A DNA stretch of 64,000 bases, from assembly GCA_013003425.1 (NCBI GenBank), contig JABDJB010000006.1:72248-136247 (forward strand). The letters are read 5' to 3'. The notes under the pieces were generated by a model. It had not been told where the DNA came from. It did no database searches and saw only the letters and a list, made by a program, of their open reading frames with translations. This document shows, in pieces, positions 44,970 through 52,913 of the stretch. Both the position numbers and the translations under genes were made by a program. How positions within the stretch are numbered: position 1 is the first letter of the stretch; every line of letters begins with the position of its first letter. This stretch comes from Gammaproteobacteria bacterium (GTDB lineage Bacteria > Pseudomonadota > Gammaproteobacteria > Steroidobacterales > JABDKV01).

Positions 44970-45467
44970 ATGCAGGAACCCAACATGATCGGAAAGATCT
45001 CTCAGAGACTGCGGGACGGCCTGGACCACGGCTCGTCCTGGATGCAGGAACGCAAAGGGCCGCTTGATGTGGTGACTGAGAAGACCCTCAAGCTCAACGG
45101 TATTTCGCACGACAGCGCTGCCCGGCTGGTACGCCAGCAGGCCGATTTCGTCGAAGGAACCGTCGACGGCATGGCGACGCGGCTGACAGCTGCGGCGACC
45201 GCCGAGAGCTTCCGTGGCCTGATCGACAGCCAGATCAAGCTAATGCCCGAATCGCGCGATCGCGTCGTAACGGACGTACGAAAGACGTTCGAGATTCTCG
45301 GCGACACCCGCACCGACCTGGTGCAGCTGTTCCGCGAGACGCTCGATGACCTGCGCGGCAGGGACTTCGCTGAAAAAGTAGGCGATGCGGCGGAAGACGC
45401 TGCTGAAAAAGTCACCACCGCAGCAAGCAAGCTCGACGAAAAAGTCGAAGAAGCCACCGCGCACTAA
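44970..45467 (+). CDS. Phasin family protein
   Basis: 165 residues from ATG 44970, placed 6 nt after GAGGAG (a GTG one codon earlier is possible). Mostly amphipathic helix; FVEGTVDGMATRLTAAATAESFRGLIDSQIKLMPESRD resembles the phasin domain that coats polyhydroxyalkanoate granules, and the C-terminus (AEDAAEKVTTAASKLDEKVEEA) is a heptad-like Ala/Lys/Glu tail. No PHA synthase gene is in the window, so a granule role is inferred. Monocistronic: own promoter and intrinsic terminator. Confidence 0.75.
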   Translation: MQEPNMIGKISQRLRDGLDHGSSWMQERKGPLDVVTEKTLKLNGISHDSAARLVRQQADFVEGTVDGMATRLTAAATAESFRGLIDSQIKLMPESRDRVVTDVRKTFEILGDTRTDLVQLFRETLDDLRGRDFAEKVGDAAEDAAEKVTTAASKLDEKVEEATAH

Positions 45468-45496
45468 ACGTCTTTGACATTGAACGAGACTAAACT

Positions 45497-45528
45497 GCCC
45501 CGGCGCTGACGCACCGGGGCTTTTTTTT
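45497..45528 (+). terminator. Rho-independent terminator of the phasin gene
   Basis: Stem GCCCCGG / CCGGGGC (45497-45503 with 45514-45520), 10-nt loop, then eight T residues (45521-45528). Located 29 nt after the stop codon. Confidence 0.92.
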
Positions 45529-45540
45529 GCCCGGAACCCG

Positions 45541-45546
45541 TATAAT
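45541..45546 (+). promoter_or_regulatory. Likely -10 element of the pckG promoter
   Basis: Perfect TATAAT 35 nt before the pckG start codon. The -35 position falls on the T-run of the preceding terminator and has no TTGACA-like sequence, so an activator may be needed. Confidence 0.55.
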
Positions 45547-45580
45547 GTGGCGCCAGCCGCGAAGCGAAGGAAACCGTTAA

Positions 45581-47317
45581 ATGACGACCAGCAATAGTGC
45601 GCTGAGCGCATGGGTCAACCAAGTCGCACAACACACTCTGCCGGAACGCATTCACTGGTGTGATGGGTCTGGCGAAGAAAACGACACTCTGATCAGCGCC
45701 ATGCTGGCTGACAGCACGCTGCTGCCGCTGAAAGAGACATTTCCAAACTGTTACCTGCACCGGTCGGATCCAAACGATGTCGCGAGGGTTGAACACCTGA
45801 CCTATATCTGCACCGAAAACGAAACCGATGCAGGGCCGAACAACAACTGGATGGCGCCGGCCGAAGCACACCGGCTGGTCGACGGGCTGTTCGCCGGCTG
45901 CATGCGCGGACGTACCATGTATGTCATTCCCTACTGCATGGGCCCGATCGATTCGCCCTACTCCCGCTGTGGGGTTGAAATCACCGATAGTCCCTATGTG
46001 GTTGCCAACATGCGCATCATGACGCGCATGGGGCAGGCGGCGCTGGAGCGCATCGAGCGCGAGGGCACCTTCGTCAGGGGTCTGCATTCGATCGGTGAGC
46101 TTGACCCGGATAAACGCTACATCATGCATTTCCCTGCTGAACTGACGATCAAGAGCATCGGTTCAGGTTATGGTGGCAATGCCCTGCTGGGAAAAAAGTG
46201 TCATGCCCTGCGTATTGCGAGCCACCAGGCCCGCACCGAGGGCTGGCTGGCCGAACATATGCTCATTCTCGGGCTACAGGATCCGACCGGCCGCATTTTC
46301 TATATCGCCGGCGCGTTCCCGTCACAGTGCGGCAAGACCAACCTTGCGATGCTCGTGCCACCGGAGTCGCTGGAGCGCTGGCGCGTTTGGACGGTAGGCG
46401 ACGACATCGCCTGGCTGCATCCCGGCGAAGATGGCCGGTTGTACGCGATAAACCCGGAATCGGGCTTTTTCGGCGTGGTGCCGGGTACGTCGCGCAGCAC
46501 CAACCGCAATGCCTTCGATATGATCCATCACGACACCATATTCACCAACGTCGGCGTGACGGCTGATAACGAACCATGGTGGGAGGGGCGAAAATACAGC
46601 GAACCGGCGCTCGACTGGCAGGGCAAGCCAATGAACGGTGGGCCCGCCGCGCACCCCAATTCGCGCTTCACCGTATCGGCGCGGCAGAACCGCGACTACA
46701 CACCGATAATGGATGATCCACGCGGCGTTCCGATTTCAGCCATCGTTTTTGGCGGGCGCCGACGCAAACTTGCCCCGCTGGTATACCAGGCACGTGACTG
46801 GCAGCACGGCGTGCTTATCGGTGCCGGCGTTGCCTCGGAAACAACAGCCGCAGCGACCGGGGAGGTCGGCGTCGTGCGCCGCGACCCCATGGCGATGAAA
46901 CCGTTCTGTGGCTACAACTTCGCTGATTACTGGAGCCATTGGCTGGCAATCGGAAAAAAGCTGAAGCAACCGCCGGCTATGTTTCATGTCAACTGGTTTC
47001 GCAAGAATGATGCCGGCGAGTTCCTGTGGCCGGGTTTTGGCGACAACCTGCGCGTGCTGTCGTGGATCGTCGACCGCTGCCACGGCGCTGGTGCCGCGGT
47101 TGAAACGCCGATTGGCCACCTGCCGACTTCCGACGCGCTGGATATCGGCGGGCTGGACATCGCCGACGGCGCCTTGCGCGAGCTGCTTACAGTGGACAAC
47201 GCCAGCTGGCGCGAGGAGATGGTTCATCTGGGTGAATATCTCGAAAGCTATGGCGACCGACTGCCGCAGGCACTGCGCGATGAACATGCCCGGGTCAGCG
47301 CGGCGCTGGCCGACTGA
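45581..47317 (+). CDS. pckG: Phosphoenolpyruvate carboxykinase (GTP)
   Basis: Converts oxaloacetate and GTP to PEP, the entry step of gluconeogenesis. 578 residues, a little shorter than the usual 600 or so. The GTP-type kinase loop is AFPSQCGKTNLAML (about 243-256) with the hallmark cysteine; upstream lies YVIPYCMGPIDSPYSRCGVEITDSPYV. ERWRVWTVGDDIAWL and the NPESGFFGVVPGT segment bind metal and substrate. Start ATG 45581 after GAAGGAAA. The neighbouring phasin gene hints at coordinated carbon storage and release. Confidence 0.97.
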   Translation: MTTSNSALSAWVNQVAQHTLPERIHWCDGSGEENDTLISAMLADSTLLPLKETFPNCYLHRSDPNDVARVEHLTYICTENETDAGPNNNWMAPAEAHRLVDGLFAGCMRGRTMYVIPYCMGPIDSPYSRCGVEITDSPYVVANMRIMTRMGQAALERIEREGTFVRGLHSIGELDPDKRYIMHFPAELTIKSIGSGYGGNALLGKKCHALRIASHQARTEGWLAEHMLILGLQDPTGRIFYIAGAFPSQCGKTNLAMLVPPESLERWRVWTVGDDIAWLHPGEDGRLYAINPESGFFGVVPGTSRSTNRNAFDMIHHDTIFTNVGVTADNEPWWEGRKYSEPALDWQGKPMNGGPAAHPNSRFTVSARQNRDYTPIMDDPRGVPISAIVFGGRRRKLAPLVYQARDWQHGVLIGAGVASETTAAATGEVGVVRRDPMAMKPFCGYNFADYWSHWLAIGKKLKQPPAMFHVNWFRKNDAGEFLWPGFGDNLRVLSWIVDRCHGAGAAVETPIGHLPTSDALDIGGLDIADGALRELLTVDNASWREEMVHLGEYLESYGDRLPQALRDEHARVSAALAD

Positions 47318-47651
47318 CAATCAGCCGCGACGTCGGTCGCAACCCCGGCATGACCAGGTTTCGCGACTTTTGTCGCAAGCAATTCGCGGCTGAAGCCGCT
47401 CCCACACAGGTCGCAACAGTCGCGGCTGGAAGCCGCTCCCACACAGGTCGCAACAGTCGCGGCTGGAAGCCGCTCCCACACAGGTCGCAACAGTCGCGGC
47501 TGGAAGCCGCTCCCACACAGGTCGCAGCAATCGCGGCTGAAGCCGCTCCCACACAGGTCGCAACAGTCGCGGCTGAAGCCGCTCCCACACAGGTCGCAGC
47601 AGTCGCGGCTGGAAGCCGCTCCCACAGGAGCCGCCCCCACAGGAGCCGCTC
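47318..47651. other. Convergent intergenic region filled by tandem repeats
   Basis: 334 nt between the stops of pckG and the FHA-cyclase gene. About 270 nt are the repeat array described separately; the first 65 nt contain related fragments (GTCGCAA, TCGCGAC) and no gene. Confidence 0.8.
47384..47650. repeat. Tandem array of seven 36-37-bp REP-like units
   Basis: Six near-identical units start at 47384, 47420, 47457, 47494, 47531 and 47567, and a seventh at 47603 is longer and diverged. Each begins TCGCGGCTG(G)AAGCCGCTCC, an imperfect palindrome, followed by CACACAGGTCGCAACAG. The spacer portion is the same in each unit, so it is not a CRISPR array. Units alternate between GCTGAAGC and GCTGGAAGC versions. 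The location between convergent genes suggests a bidirectional terminator or stabiliser, which is inference. Confidence 0.93.
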
Positions 47652-48548
47652 CTACTCTTCGTAGATGAAGTGTATAGCCTGTGGTGAGTCGGCCTGCGGC
47701 ACCCGGCCGAGCCCGATTGCGCCCTCGCCTTTCAGCTGCACGCTGTCGCGGCGGACAAAATGTTCCTCGCCGCTGGACAACAATACACACGTGCCATTGG
47801 TGCTCTCATCGATGAGAATAAATTTGCCGCGCGAAAACTCGATGCGTGCGTGCATACGTGAAATCAGCGTGTCCTTTACCACCAGGTCACTGTCTTCGGA
47901 ACGGCCAATCGATACATTTGGCTGCTGCTCGTTCACGACCACTTCCTGACCACGGTAGCGCAGCCGCAGGCGCTGGTTACGCACGCCAGTGGCCTCGGCC
48001 CAGTCGATGGTCGGGAGCATGCGGGTGTTTTCACCCTGCTGCCACAACACTTCGTAAAGCGCGATTTCATCCGAAGTGCCGCGCATTGGTGTGAGGTCAA
48101 TCTGCCTTGTCGAGGCCTGCCACTCCGGCGACATTTTTGCGACCGTGTTGCCGCTGGTAACGATTTGAGCCGCCTTGGCCTGGTTACTCATGCGGTTGGC
48201 AATATGCACCGCACCACCGAACACATCGCCGTCTTCTTCCATGACCGGGCCAAAATGGAATCCGACACGAATCGCCACGGGCACATCTTCAGCGTCGACC
48301 TCGTTGCTGATGAAACTCTGCATTTGCGCGGCTGCTTCGACAGCATTGTCGACACGCGGGAACGTAGCCATGACCTCGTCGCCCATGGTCTTGATTACTG
48401 TGCCGTCATGCTTCTCGGTAGCGCGGGTCATCGCATCAAGGCAGCGGGCTACAGTCTCCCTTGCCTTGAGGTCGCCCATCAGCTCATAAAGCTTAGTGCT
48501 ACCGACAACATCCGCAAAGAGTATTGCCAGTTCAGTCTGATCTGTCAT
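47652..48548 (-). CDS. Class III nucleotide cyclase fused to an FHA domain
   Basis: 298 residues, soluble. An N-terminal cyclase domain (1-175) has metal-binding Asp residues in LFADVVGSTKLYEL and IKTMGDEVMATFP, and GGAVHIANRMSNQAKAAQIV. The C-terminal FHA domain (about 205-290) reads VSIGRSEDSDLVVKD..ISRMHARIEF..IDESTNGTCV, including the Arg, Ser, His and Asn that bind phosphothreonine. So a phospho-signal could recruit or control the cyclase. Likely monocistronic; the gene ends beside the repeat array. Confidence 0.92.
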   Translation of the reverse strand: MTDQTELAILFADVVGSTKLYELMGDLKARETVARCLDAMTRATEKHDGTVIKTMGDEVMATFPRVDNAVEAAAQMQSFISNEVDAEDVPVAIRVGFHFGPVMEEDGDVFGGAVHIANRMSNQAKAAQIVTSGNTVAKMSPEWQASTRQIDLTPMRGTSDEIALYEVLWQQGENTRMLPTIDWAEATGVRNQRLRLRYRGQEVVVNEQQPNVSIGRSEDSDLVVKDTLISRMHARIEFSRGKFILIDESTNGTCVLLSSGEEHFVRRDSVQLKGEGAIGLGRVPQADSPQAIHFIYEE

Positions 48549-48603
48549 CGCCGAAAAACAAGCTCAGATCAATGCATTATAACGAAAAGCGTCGCCGGCG
48601 ATA

Positions 48604-49443
48604 CTAACGCTCGGCCACGACGTAGGCGATCCAGGCCGGATCGGCGTCCCCACGCTCGACCGGCTCGTATTCATCGTTGCCCTCGCCGTCCTCATCGCTG
48701 CCCTCCCAGTAGACGGTGGACGTGCGAAAACCGGCCTCATGCAGCAGTTCGCGCAGCTCTGGCAGGGTCCACAGCCGCCACTCATAGCTAAAGGCCTCGC
48801 GCATCCTGGTTCCGTCAGGAAAGTGAAAGTGGATGTGGCACTGCATCTGGGCGCTGATCGGGTCATAGCTGTCCTGGTCCCATACATAGGTGAATTCATC
48901 CTGCTCGGTCTCTTCTTCGACTTCCTCGAGCGCTTCCGAGCCGCCAAAGCAGTCAATCATGAATAAACCGTCAGGCTGCAGGTTACGACGCGCCTGCTCG
49001 AAGTACCCGCGCAGTTCGTCACGGGTCTTGAAAACGAAATAACTGAAGTTGAACGCGATGATCAGGTCAGCCAGCGGCGTGTTGGTATTGCGCACGTCGC
49101 CTTCGATCAGCTCGATCCGCTGCTGCTGCTCTACCGAAAGCCGCTGAACGTGGCGCTGCCGCCCCCAGTTAAGTACCTCAGGATCAAAATCAACAGCCCA
49201 CGCGCGCCGTTCATCGCCATTGGCAACCCACTCGCAGGCAGCGGCCGTGGTTCCGGCAAAGTCCTCTCGCAATGTCAGTGCCGGCCGTCCACGAAGATCA
49301 CGATAAGCCTTGTCGAGAAACTTTATTTCTTCTTCGACATTCTGCACCGATTCTTCGTAAAGAAGATGTCGATCTGCCGAACTGGCAGTCAGTCTGCTCT
49401 TCTTGCGTGCTTTTTCTTTCTGCTTGCGGTTCTTTTTACCCAT
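48604..49443 (-). CDS. Class I SAM-dependent methyltransferase
   Basis: 279 residues. A Lys/Arg-rich N-terminus (MGKKNRKQKEKARKK) precedes a Rossmann methyltransferase core: LREDFAGTTAAACEWV (SAM loop), AWAVDFDPEVLNWGRQRH, LIEGDVRNTN, ADLIIAFNFSYFVFKTRDEL. The C-terminal part is acidic (EGSDEDGEGNDEYEP). The target is unknown; a protein or RNA substrate is possible given the basic tail. Start ATG 49443. Confidence 0.85.
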   Translation of the reverse strand: MGKKNRKQKEKARKKSRLTASSADRHLLYEESVQNVEEEIKFLDKAYRDLRGRPALTLREDFAGTTAAACEWVANGDERRAWAVDFDPEVLNWGRQRHVQRLSVEQQQRIELIEGDVRNTNTPLADLIIAFNFSYFVFKTRDELRGYFEQARRNLQPDGLFMIDCFGGSEALEEVEEETEQDEFTYVWDQDSYDPISAQMQCHIHFHFPDGTRMREAFSYEWRLWTLPELRELLHEAGFRTSTVYWEGSDEDGEGNDEYEPVERGDADPAWIAYVVAER

Positions 49444-49558
49444 GCCTCAGCTCGTCAGTGTGCTGGCCTCATCTTTGCGATGAGCACCGTTCAATAAAGG
49501 GAGTATCTATGCGGCGCGAACGATACCACAGACAGCGGCATTGCCAGGCTTCAGGTAT

Positions 49559-50362
49559 CTACATTGCGATTAGCGTCGGAGCTGGCAAGCTGGGACGTGC
49601 GTCTTCCATTTGATGCTGCCGCCATTGACTGGGACTCATATTGCGCAGCCGGCGAAATACCCGGCCAAAATACGACGGATCGCGAAACCCGGTGGCAAAG
49701 GCGACATCGCTCACGCCCACTGACGGATTGAGCAACAACTCTTCAGCACGCTCAACGCGGTAACGAAGCAGGTATTCCTGGAAGGTCAGCCCGAATGCGG
49801 AATGAAACTGACGGCTGAAACTGAATGAACTCATGCTGCACAACTCAGCCACCTGAGCCTGCATGATCTTATCGGCGTAGTGCGACTGAACGTAGGAGAC
49901 GGCGGGTGCCAGCGCCTGTTGGCTGCCGGCGGTAAAGCGACGCAGCCGGGTCTCCTGCGGCACCGGCGGAATTTGACGCACCGACATCCTGTCGTCGCCG
50001 CGGCGGTGGTCAATGCGCAGCAGCGATTCACTGCAACGCTCGACATCGCGACGGTCAACCGGCTTGACGAAGTAGTCCCATACCCGGGCACGAAAGGCCC
50101 ACACTGCAAGATCCTCGGAATGCTGCAGCGTCAACATCAGGACAGGAAGCGACGGATGCAGTCGCTTGGTTTCCTGCAGCAGCTTTAGCCCGGCCTTGTC
50201 GGGAAAATCATACTCAAAACAAATGGCAACTGGGCATTCAGCGGCGTCTGCTTCGAGCTGCGCCGACGACCGGCGAATGCGGAAGAATTCCGCAAAATGC
50301 CGTGTCGAATCGGCACATTCCTGCAGTGCCAGGTCTACCCACAATAACGTCCGATCGGCCAC
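49559..50362 (-). CDS. AraC-family regulator with a degenerate receiver domain
   Basis: 267 residues, GTG start at 50362 behind GGAGG. The N-terminal 115 residues have receiver fold (TLLWVDLAL.., PVLMLTLQHSEDLAVWAFRARVWDYFVKPV), but the phospho-acceptor position in ICFEYDFPDKAGLKLL aligns to Glu rather than Asp, and the acidic pair is reduced. The C-terminal AraC helix-turn-helix pair (about 160-265) has MSSFSFSRQFHSAFGLTFQEYLLRYR and VAFATGFRDPSYFGRVFRRL. Divergent from the Tad/Flp locus, so it is a likely local regulator of it. Confidence 0.88.
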   Translation of the reverse strand: MADRTLLWVDLALQECADSTRHFAEFFRIRRSSAQLEADAAECPVAICFEYDFPDKAGLKLLQETKRLHPSLPVLMLTLQHSEDLAVWAFRARVWDYFVKPVDRRDVERCSESLLRIDHRRGDDRMSVRQIPPVPQETRLRRFTAGSQQALAPAVSYVQSHYADKIMQAQVAELCSMSSFSFSRQFHSAFGLTFQEYLLRYRVERAEELLLNPSVGVSDVAFATGFRDPSYFGRVFRRLRNMSPSQWRQHQMEDARPSLPAPTLIAM

Positions 50363-50721
50363 CAGGAACCTCCGGCTTCGTGTTTTGTGTTGTCCTTAAC
50401 ATGACTATTGTTCATCAACTCTCGACTAACACGATAGTCGCTTCTGTTGGTTTGCGCAACAATTCCTGACAATCGGGCTACATAATATATTCAGACTGAC
50501 CAGCAACTTACGAGCGGTGGCAAGAAAATCCCAGCCAGACAGCAACAGAGTACCAAAATGCGCGCGGCAGCAAGATAAAACCAGTCAGTCATCAAGTTAC
50601 TTCTAACGGCTGCACCCGCGCCACTCCTATATTGAGATTCAGGATGGGCTGACATGGAAGTCGGCGGGTGACGATGCCCGCGAATTATTAGGTACCGCGT
50701 TAACACGCACCAGGAGGAATC
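50363..50721. other. Divergent region between the AraC regulator and flp
   Basis: 359 nt without a supported gene. It should hold the promoters for the regulator and the Tad operon, but I found no convincing sigma-70 or sigma-54 pair. AT-rich CATAATATAT (50481-50490) and TATATT (50629-50634) are candidate -10 regions. The flp ribosome site (AGGAGGAA) lies just before 50722. Upstream of flp there is a long leader-like stretch. Confidence 0.5.
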
Positions 50722-50931
50722 ATGGCTACTTTGAAAAGCAAAATCTTCGCGTTTTTGCGCGATGAAGAAGGCCTGACGACTGTCGAATATGCAATCGCCG
50801 GTGGTCTGGTTGGAGCTGGCGCCATCCTGGCTTTCAGCAACCTGGGTGGAGAAGTCGCCCGAGTAATCGGTGACATGTTCACAGCTCTCGAGACAGTAAC
50901 GATCGACACCGGCGGAGGTACCGCCCCGTAG
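50722..50931 (+). CDS. flp: Flp-type major pilin
   Basis: 69 residues, the pilus fibre subunit. The prepilin cleavage motif is EEG-LTTVEYAIAGGLVGAG (cut after Gly at about residue 17) with conserved Glu and Tyr at +5 and +6. The hydrophobic helix runs from 18 to 42; the tail is Thr/Gly-rich (TIDTGGGTAP). A strong AGGAGGAA site precedes the ATG. First gene of the Tad operon; the next gene encodes its peptidase. Confidence 0.95.
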   Translation: MATLKSKIFAFLRDEEGLTTVEYAIAGGLVGAGAILAFSNLGGEVARVIGDMFTALETVTIDTGGGTAP

Positions 50932-51003
50932 TCCCGGGATCACGGTTTTCCGGGATGCTCCTTTGCATCCCGGAACCCCGCCCGCCTGGACCGAGGAGAT
51001 GGC

Positions 51004-51558
51004 ATGAACCCGCTGGCCGAAACATATTTGTTGAGTGCGCCGTTGATGCTGGTGCTGCTGACCATCGCGACCTGCGACGACCTGATCGAGCACCGCATTC
51101 CCAATGCGGTGGTCCTTTGGGGAATAGTATTGGCCCTCGGCATTGGCGGATTGACTGGCGGCCACGTCGGTTTTATCGGCGCAATTAGCGGCCTGCTGCT
51201 CGGCGGCCTGATGCTGCTTCCTTTCTACGTGCTCGGCGGAATGGGTGCCGGCGATGTCAAATTGATGGCCATGGCCGGTGCATTCCTCGGGCCAGCTGCA
51301 ACCATAGTCGCGGTAGTCGTGACGCTGGTAGCGGGCCTGGTCCTGGGATTGTCCGTCGTCGGCATCTGGCTCCTGTTGCGCTCAGCACCCGGACTGGTCG
51401 CGCTGGCACAGCTGCGCAGCCACTTGCCACGAAGCCTGCGCCCTGCTTACCCGGGGACAAAACCAGCACACTTTCCTTACGCAGCTGCGATAGCAACTGG
51501 CGCAGCTGTCGCGGTGTTTGCGCCAATTCCCGGCATAATGCCAACACTAACAGGATGA
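51004..51558 (+). CDS. tadV: Flp prepilin peptidase
   Basis: Inner-membrane aspartic peptidase that cleaves Flp and the pseudopilins. 184 residues with about five membrane helices. The two catalytic Asp lie in TCDDLIEHRIPNAV (about 25) and in GGMGAGDVKLMA (about 84, the GxGD motif). The C-terminus has a second hydrophobic patch. 72 nt downstream of flp. Confidence 0.95.
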   Translation: MNPLAETYLLSAPLMLVLLTIATCDDLIEHRIPNAVVLWGIVLALGIGGLTGGHVGFIGAISGLLLGGLMLLPFYVLGGMGAGDVKLMAMAGAFLGPAATIVAVVVTLVAGLVLGLSVVGIWLLLRSAPGLVALAQLRSHLPRSLRPAYPGTKPAHFPYAAAIATGAAVAVFAPIPGIMPTLTG

Positions 51559-51561
51559 GTC

Positions 51562-52911
51562 ATGACAACGGCGGCTCACAGCGTATTCGCAAAGTCCCGC
51601 CACCGCGCCCCGGTCGGCCAGACAGTTGCGCCGCGCCCGACCACCATTGCAGAAACCGGCCTGAGTGAGGCACTCCTGGCTGAGCTGATTCTGAAACACC
51701 TGTACGAGGGCGGCGTGCTGACGCTGGAACAGCTCGTCGCCCGTATCAGGCTACCGGGCACGGTGCTGGAGCAGCTGATTACTTTCATGCGGCGCGAAGC
51801 GCGCATTGAGATCCGCGCGGGCATCGAAACCGCGCAGCGTTTCGCAGTTACCGACAAAGGCCGTGCCGCGGCGCTCGAGGCTCTTGCCCGCAGCGGGTAC
51901 GTTGGCCCGGCTCCAGTACCGCTGGAGCTCTATCGCGCGGTCAGCGCGGCGCAAACCATTCACCGCCATGTAACCGATCGCGCCACAATGGCGACAGCAT
52001 TTGAAGAAATCGTGCTGGCGCAGCACCTTGTGGACCAGCTTGGTGCCGCCATGAACTCCGGCCGCGCGATTTTTATTTATGGCCCGGCCGGCACCGGCAA
52101 GACCTACATCACGCGCCGGCTGGCGCACATTCTACCCGGCTCGGTGTTGGTGCCGTATGCGGTAAGCATCGGCGAAATAGTGCTGGAAGTATTCGACCCG
52201 GTATTTCACAAACCTGTCCGCACGATGCCGACTGACGGGCTGGCACTGAATGACGGCAACGATACTCGTTTTGTCGACTGCCAGCGCCCGGTAGCTTTTG
52301 CCGGCGGCGAACTCCGGCTCGACATGCTGGAGGTGCAGTACGACCCGGCTCACAAGACCTATCGTGCCCCACTGCAGTTTCGCGCCAACAACGGCCTGCT
52401 GATCATCGACGACATGGGCCGGCAACTTGTGCAGCCAGAGGAGCTGCTAAATCGATGGATCGTACCGCTGGAAGAAGCGCGCGACTATCTGCACATTGGC
52501 AATGGCCGGCATTTTGCCGTGCCATTCGACGTCATCGTTGTTTTTTCGACCAACCTGAACCCGGTCGAACTGGCTGACGAAGCCTTCCTGCGCCGCATCG
52601 GTTACAAGATTCGCTTCGATTACCTGTCACCGGCGGCGTATGCGCAGATCTGGCGCCAGGTGTGCACCAAGCGGGGCGTTCACTGCGACCCGGAACTCGT
52701 ACGTTACACGATCGATGAACTGCACCATCGGAACAACACGCCGCTGCTCCCGTGCCACCCGAGGGATCTGCTGGGGATGGCAATTGACTACGCCGACTAT
52801 ATCGGCACAGCAGGCGAGCTGACCAGCGCACACATTGACTGGGCATGGGATAACTATTTTGTGCCCCTGAACACTCGAGACCAGTGGGCAGATGACCCAC
52901 AGAGGTTGTAA
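51562..52911 (+). CDS. AAA+ ATPase with N-terminal winged-helix-like region, inside the Tad locus
   Basis: 449 residues. The N-terminal part (about 35-115) looks like a winged helix (LTLEQLVARIRLPGTVLEQL, FAVTDKGRAAALEAL). The ATPase core has Walker A GPAGTGKT (174-181), Walker B GLLIIDDMGR (near 280), and a sensor-like VIVVFSTNLNP before PVELADEAFLRRIGYKIRF. No transmembrane segment. It sits 3 nt after tadV and 2 nt before cpaB, so it is co-transcribed. I recognise no canonical Tad component here; TadA is separately present. Possible roles: remodelling of the assembly complex or regulation. Confidence 0.85.
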   Translation: MTTAAHSVFAKSRHRAPVGQTVAPRPTTIAETGLSEALLAELILKHLYEGGVLTLEQLVARIRLPGTVLEQLITFMRREARIEIRAGIETAQRFAVTDKGRAAALEALARSGYVGPAPVPLELYRAVSAAQTIHRHVTDRATMATAFEEIVLAQHLVDQLGAAMNSGRAIFIYGPAGTGKTYITRRLAHILPGSVLVPYAVSIGEIVLEVFDPVFHKPVRTMPTDGLALNDGNDTRFVDCQRPVAFAGGELRLDMLEVQYDPAHKTYRAPLQFRANNGLLIIDDMGRQLVQPEELLNRWIVPLEEARDYLHIGNGRHFAVPFDVIVVFSTNLNPVELADEAFLRRIGYKIRFDYLSPAAYAQIWRQVCTKRGVHCDPELVRYTIDELHHRNNTPLLPCHPRDLLGMAIDYADYIGTAGELTSAHIDWAWDNYFVPLNTRDQWADDPQRL

Positions 52912-52913
52912 CT

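Noticed and set aside
47384-47650. CRISPR array
   Set aside because: The units have identical repeat and spacer parts, contain inverted repeats of REP type, and no cas gene is nearby.
47248-47790. Protein-coding ORFs across the repeat array on both strands
   Set aside because: They are repeat translations (Ala/Val/Gly-rich, Cys-rich) arising from a 36-37-nt period; no ribosome site or homology pattern.
49466-49486. Terminator between the methyltransferase and the AraC gene
   Set aside because: A 6-bp stem only, without a T-run on either strand.
50453-50490. Sigma-54 or sigma-70 promoter for the Tad operon
   Set aside because: Candidate -10 sequences have no partner at the right distance and no GG-N10-GC pair is present.
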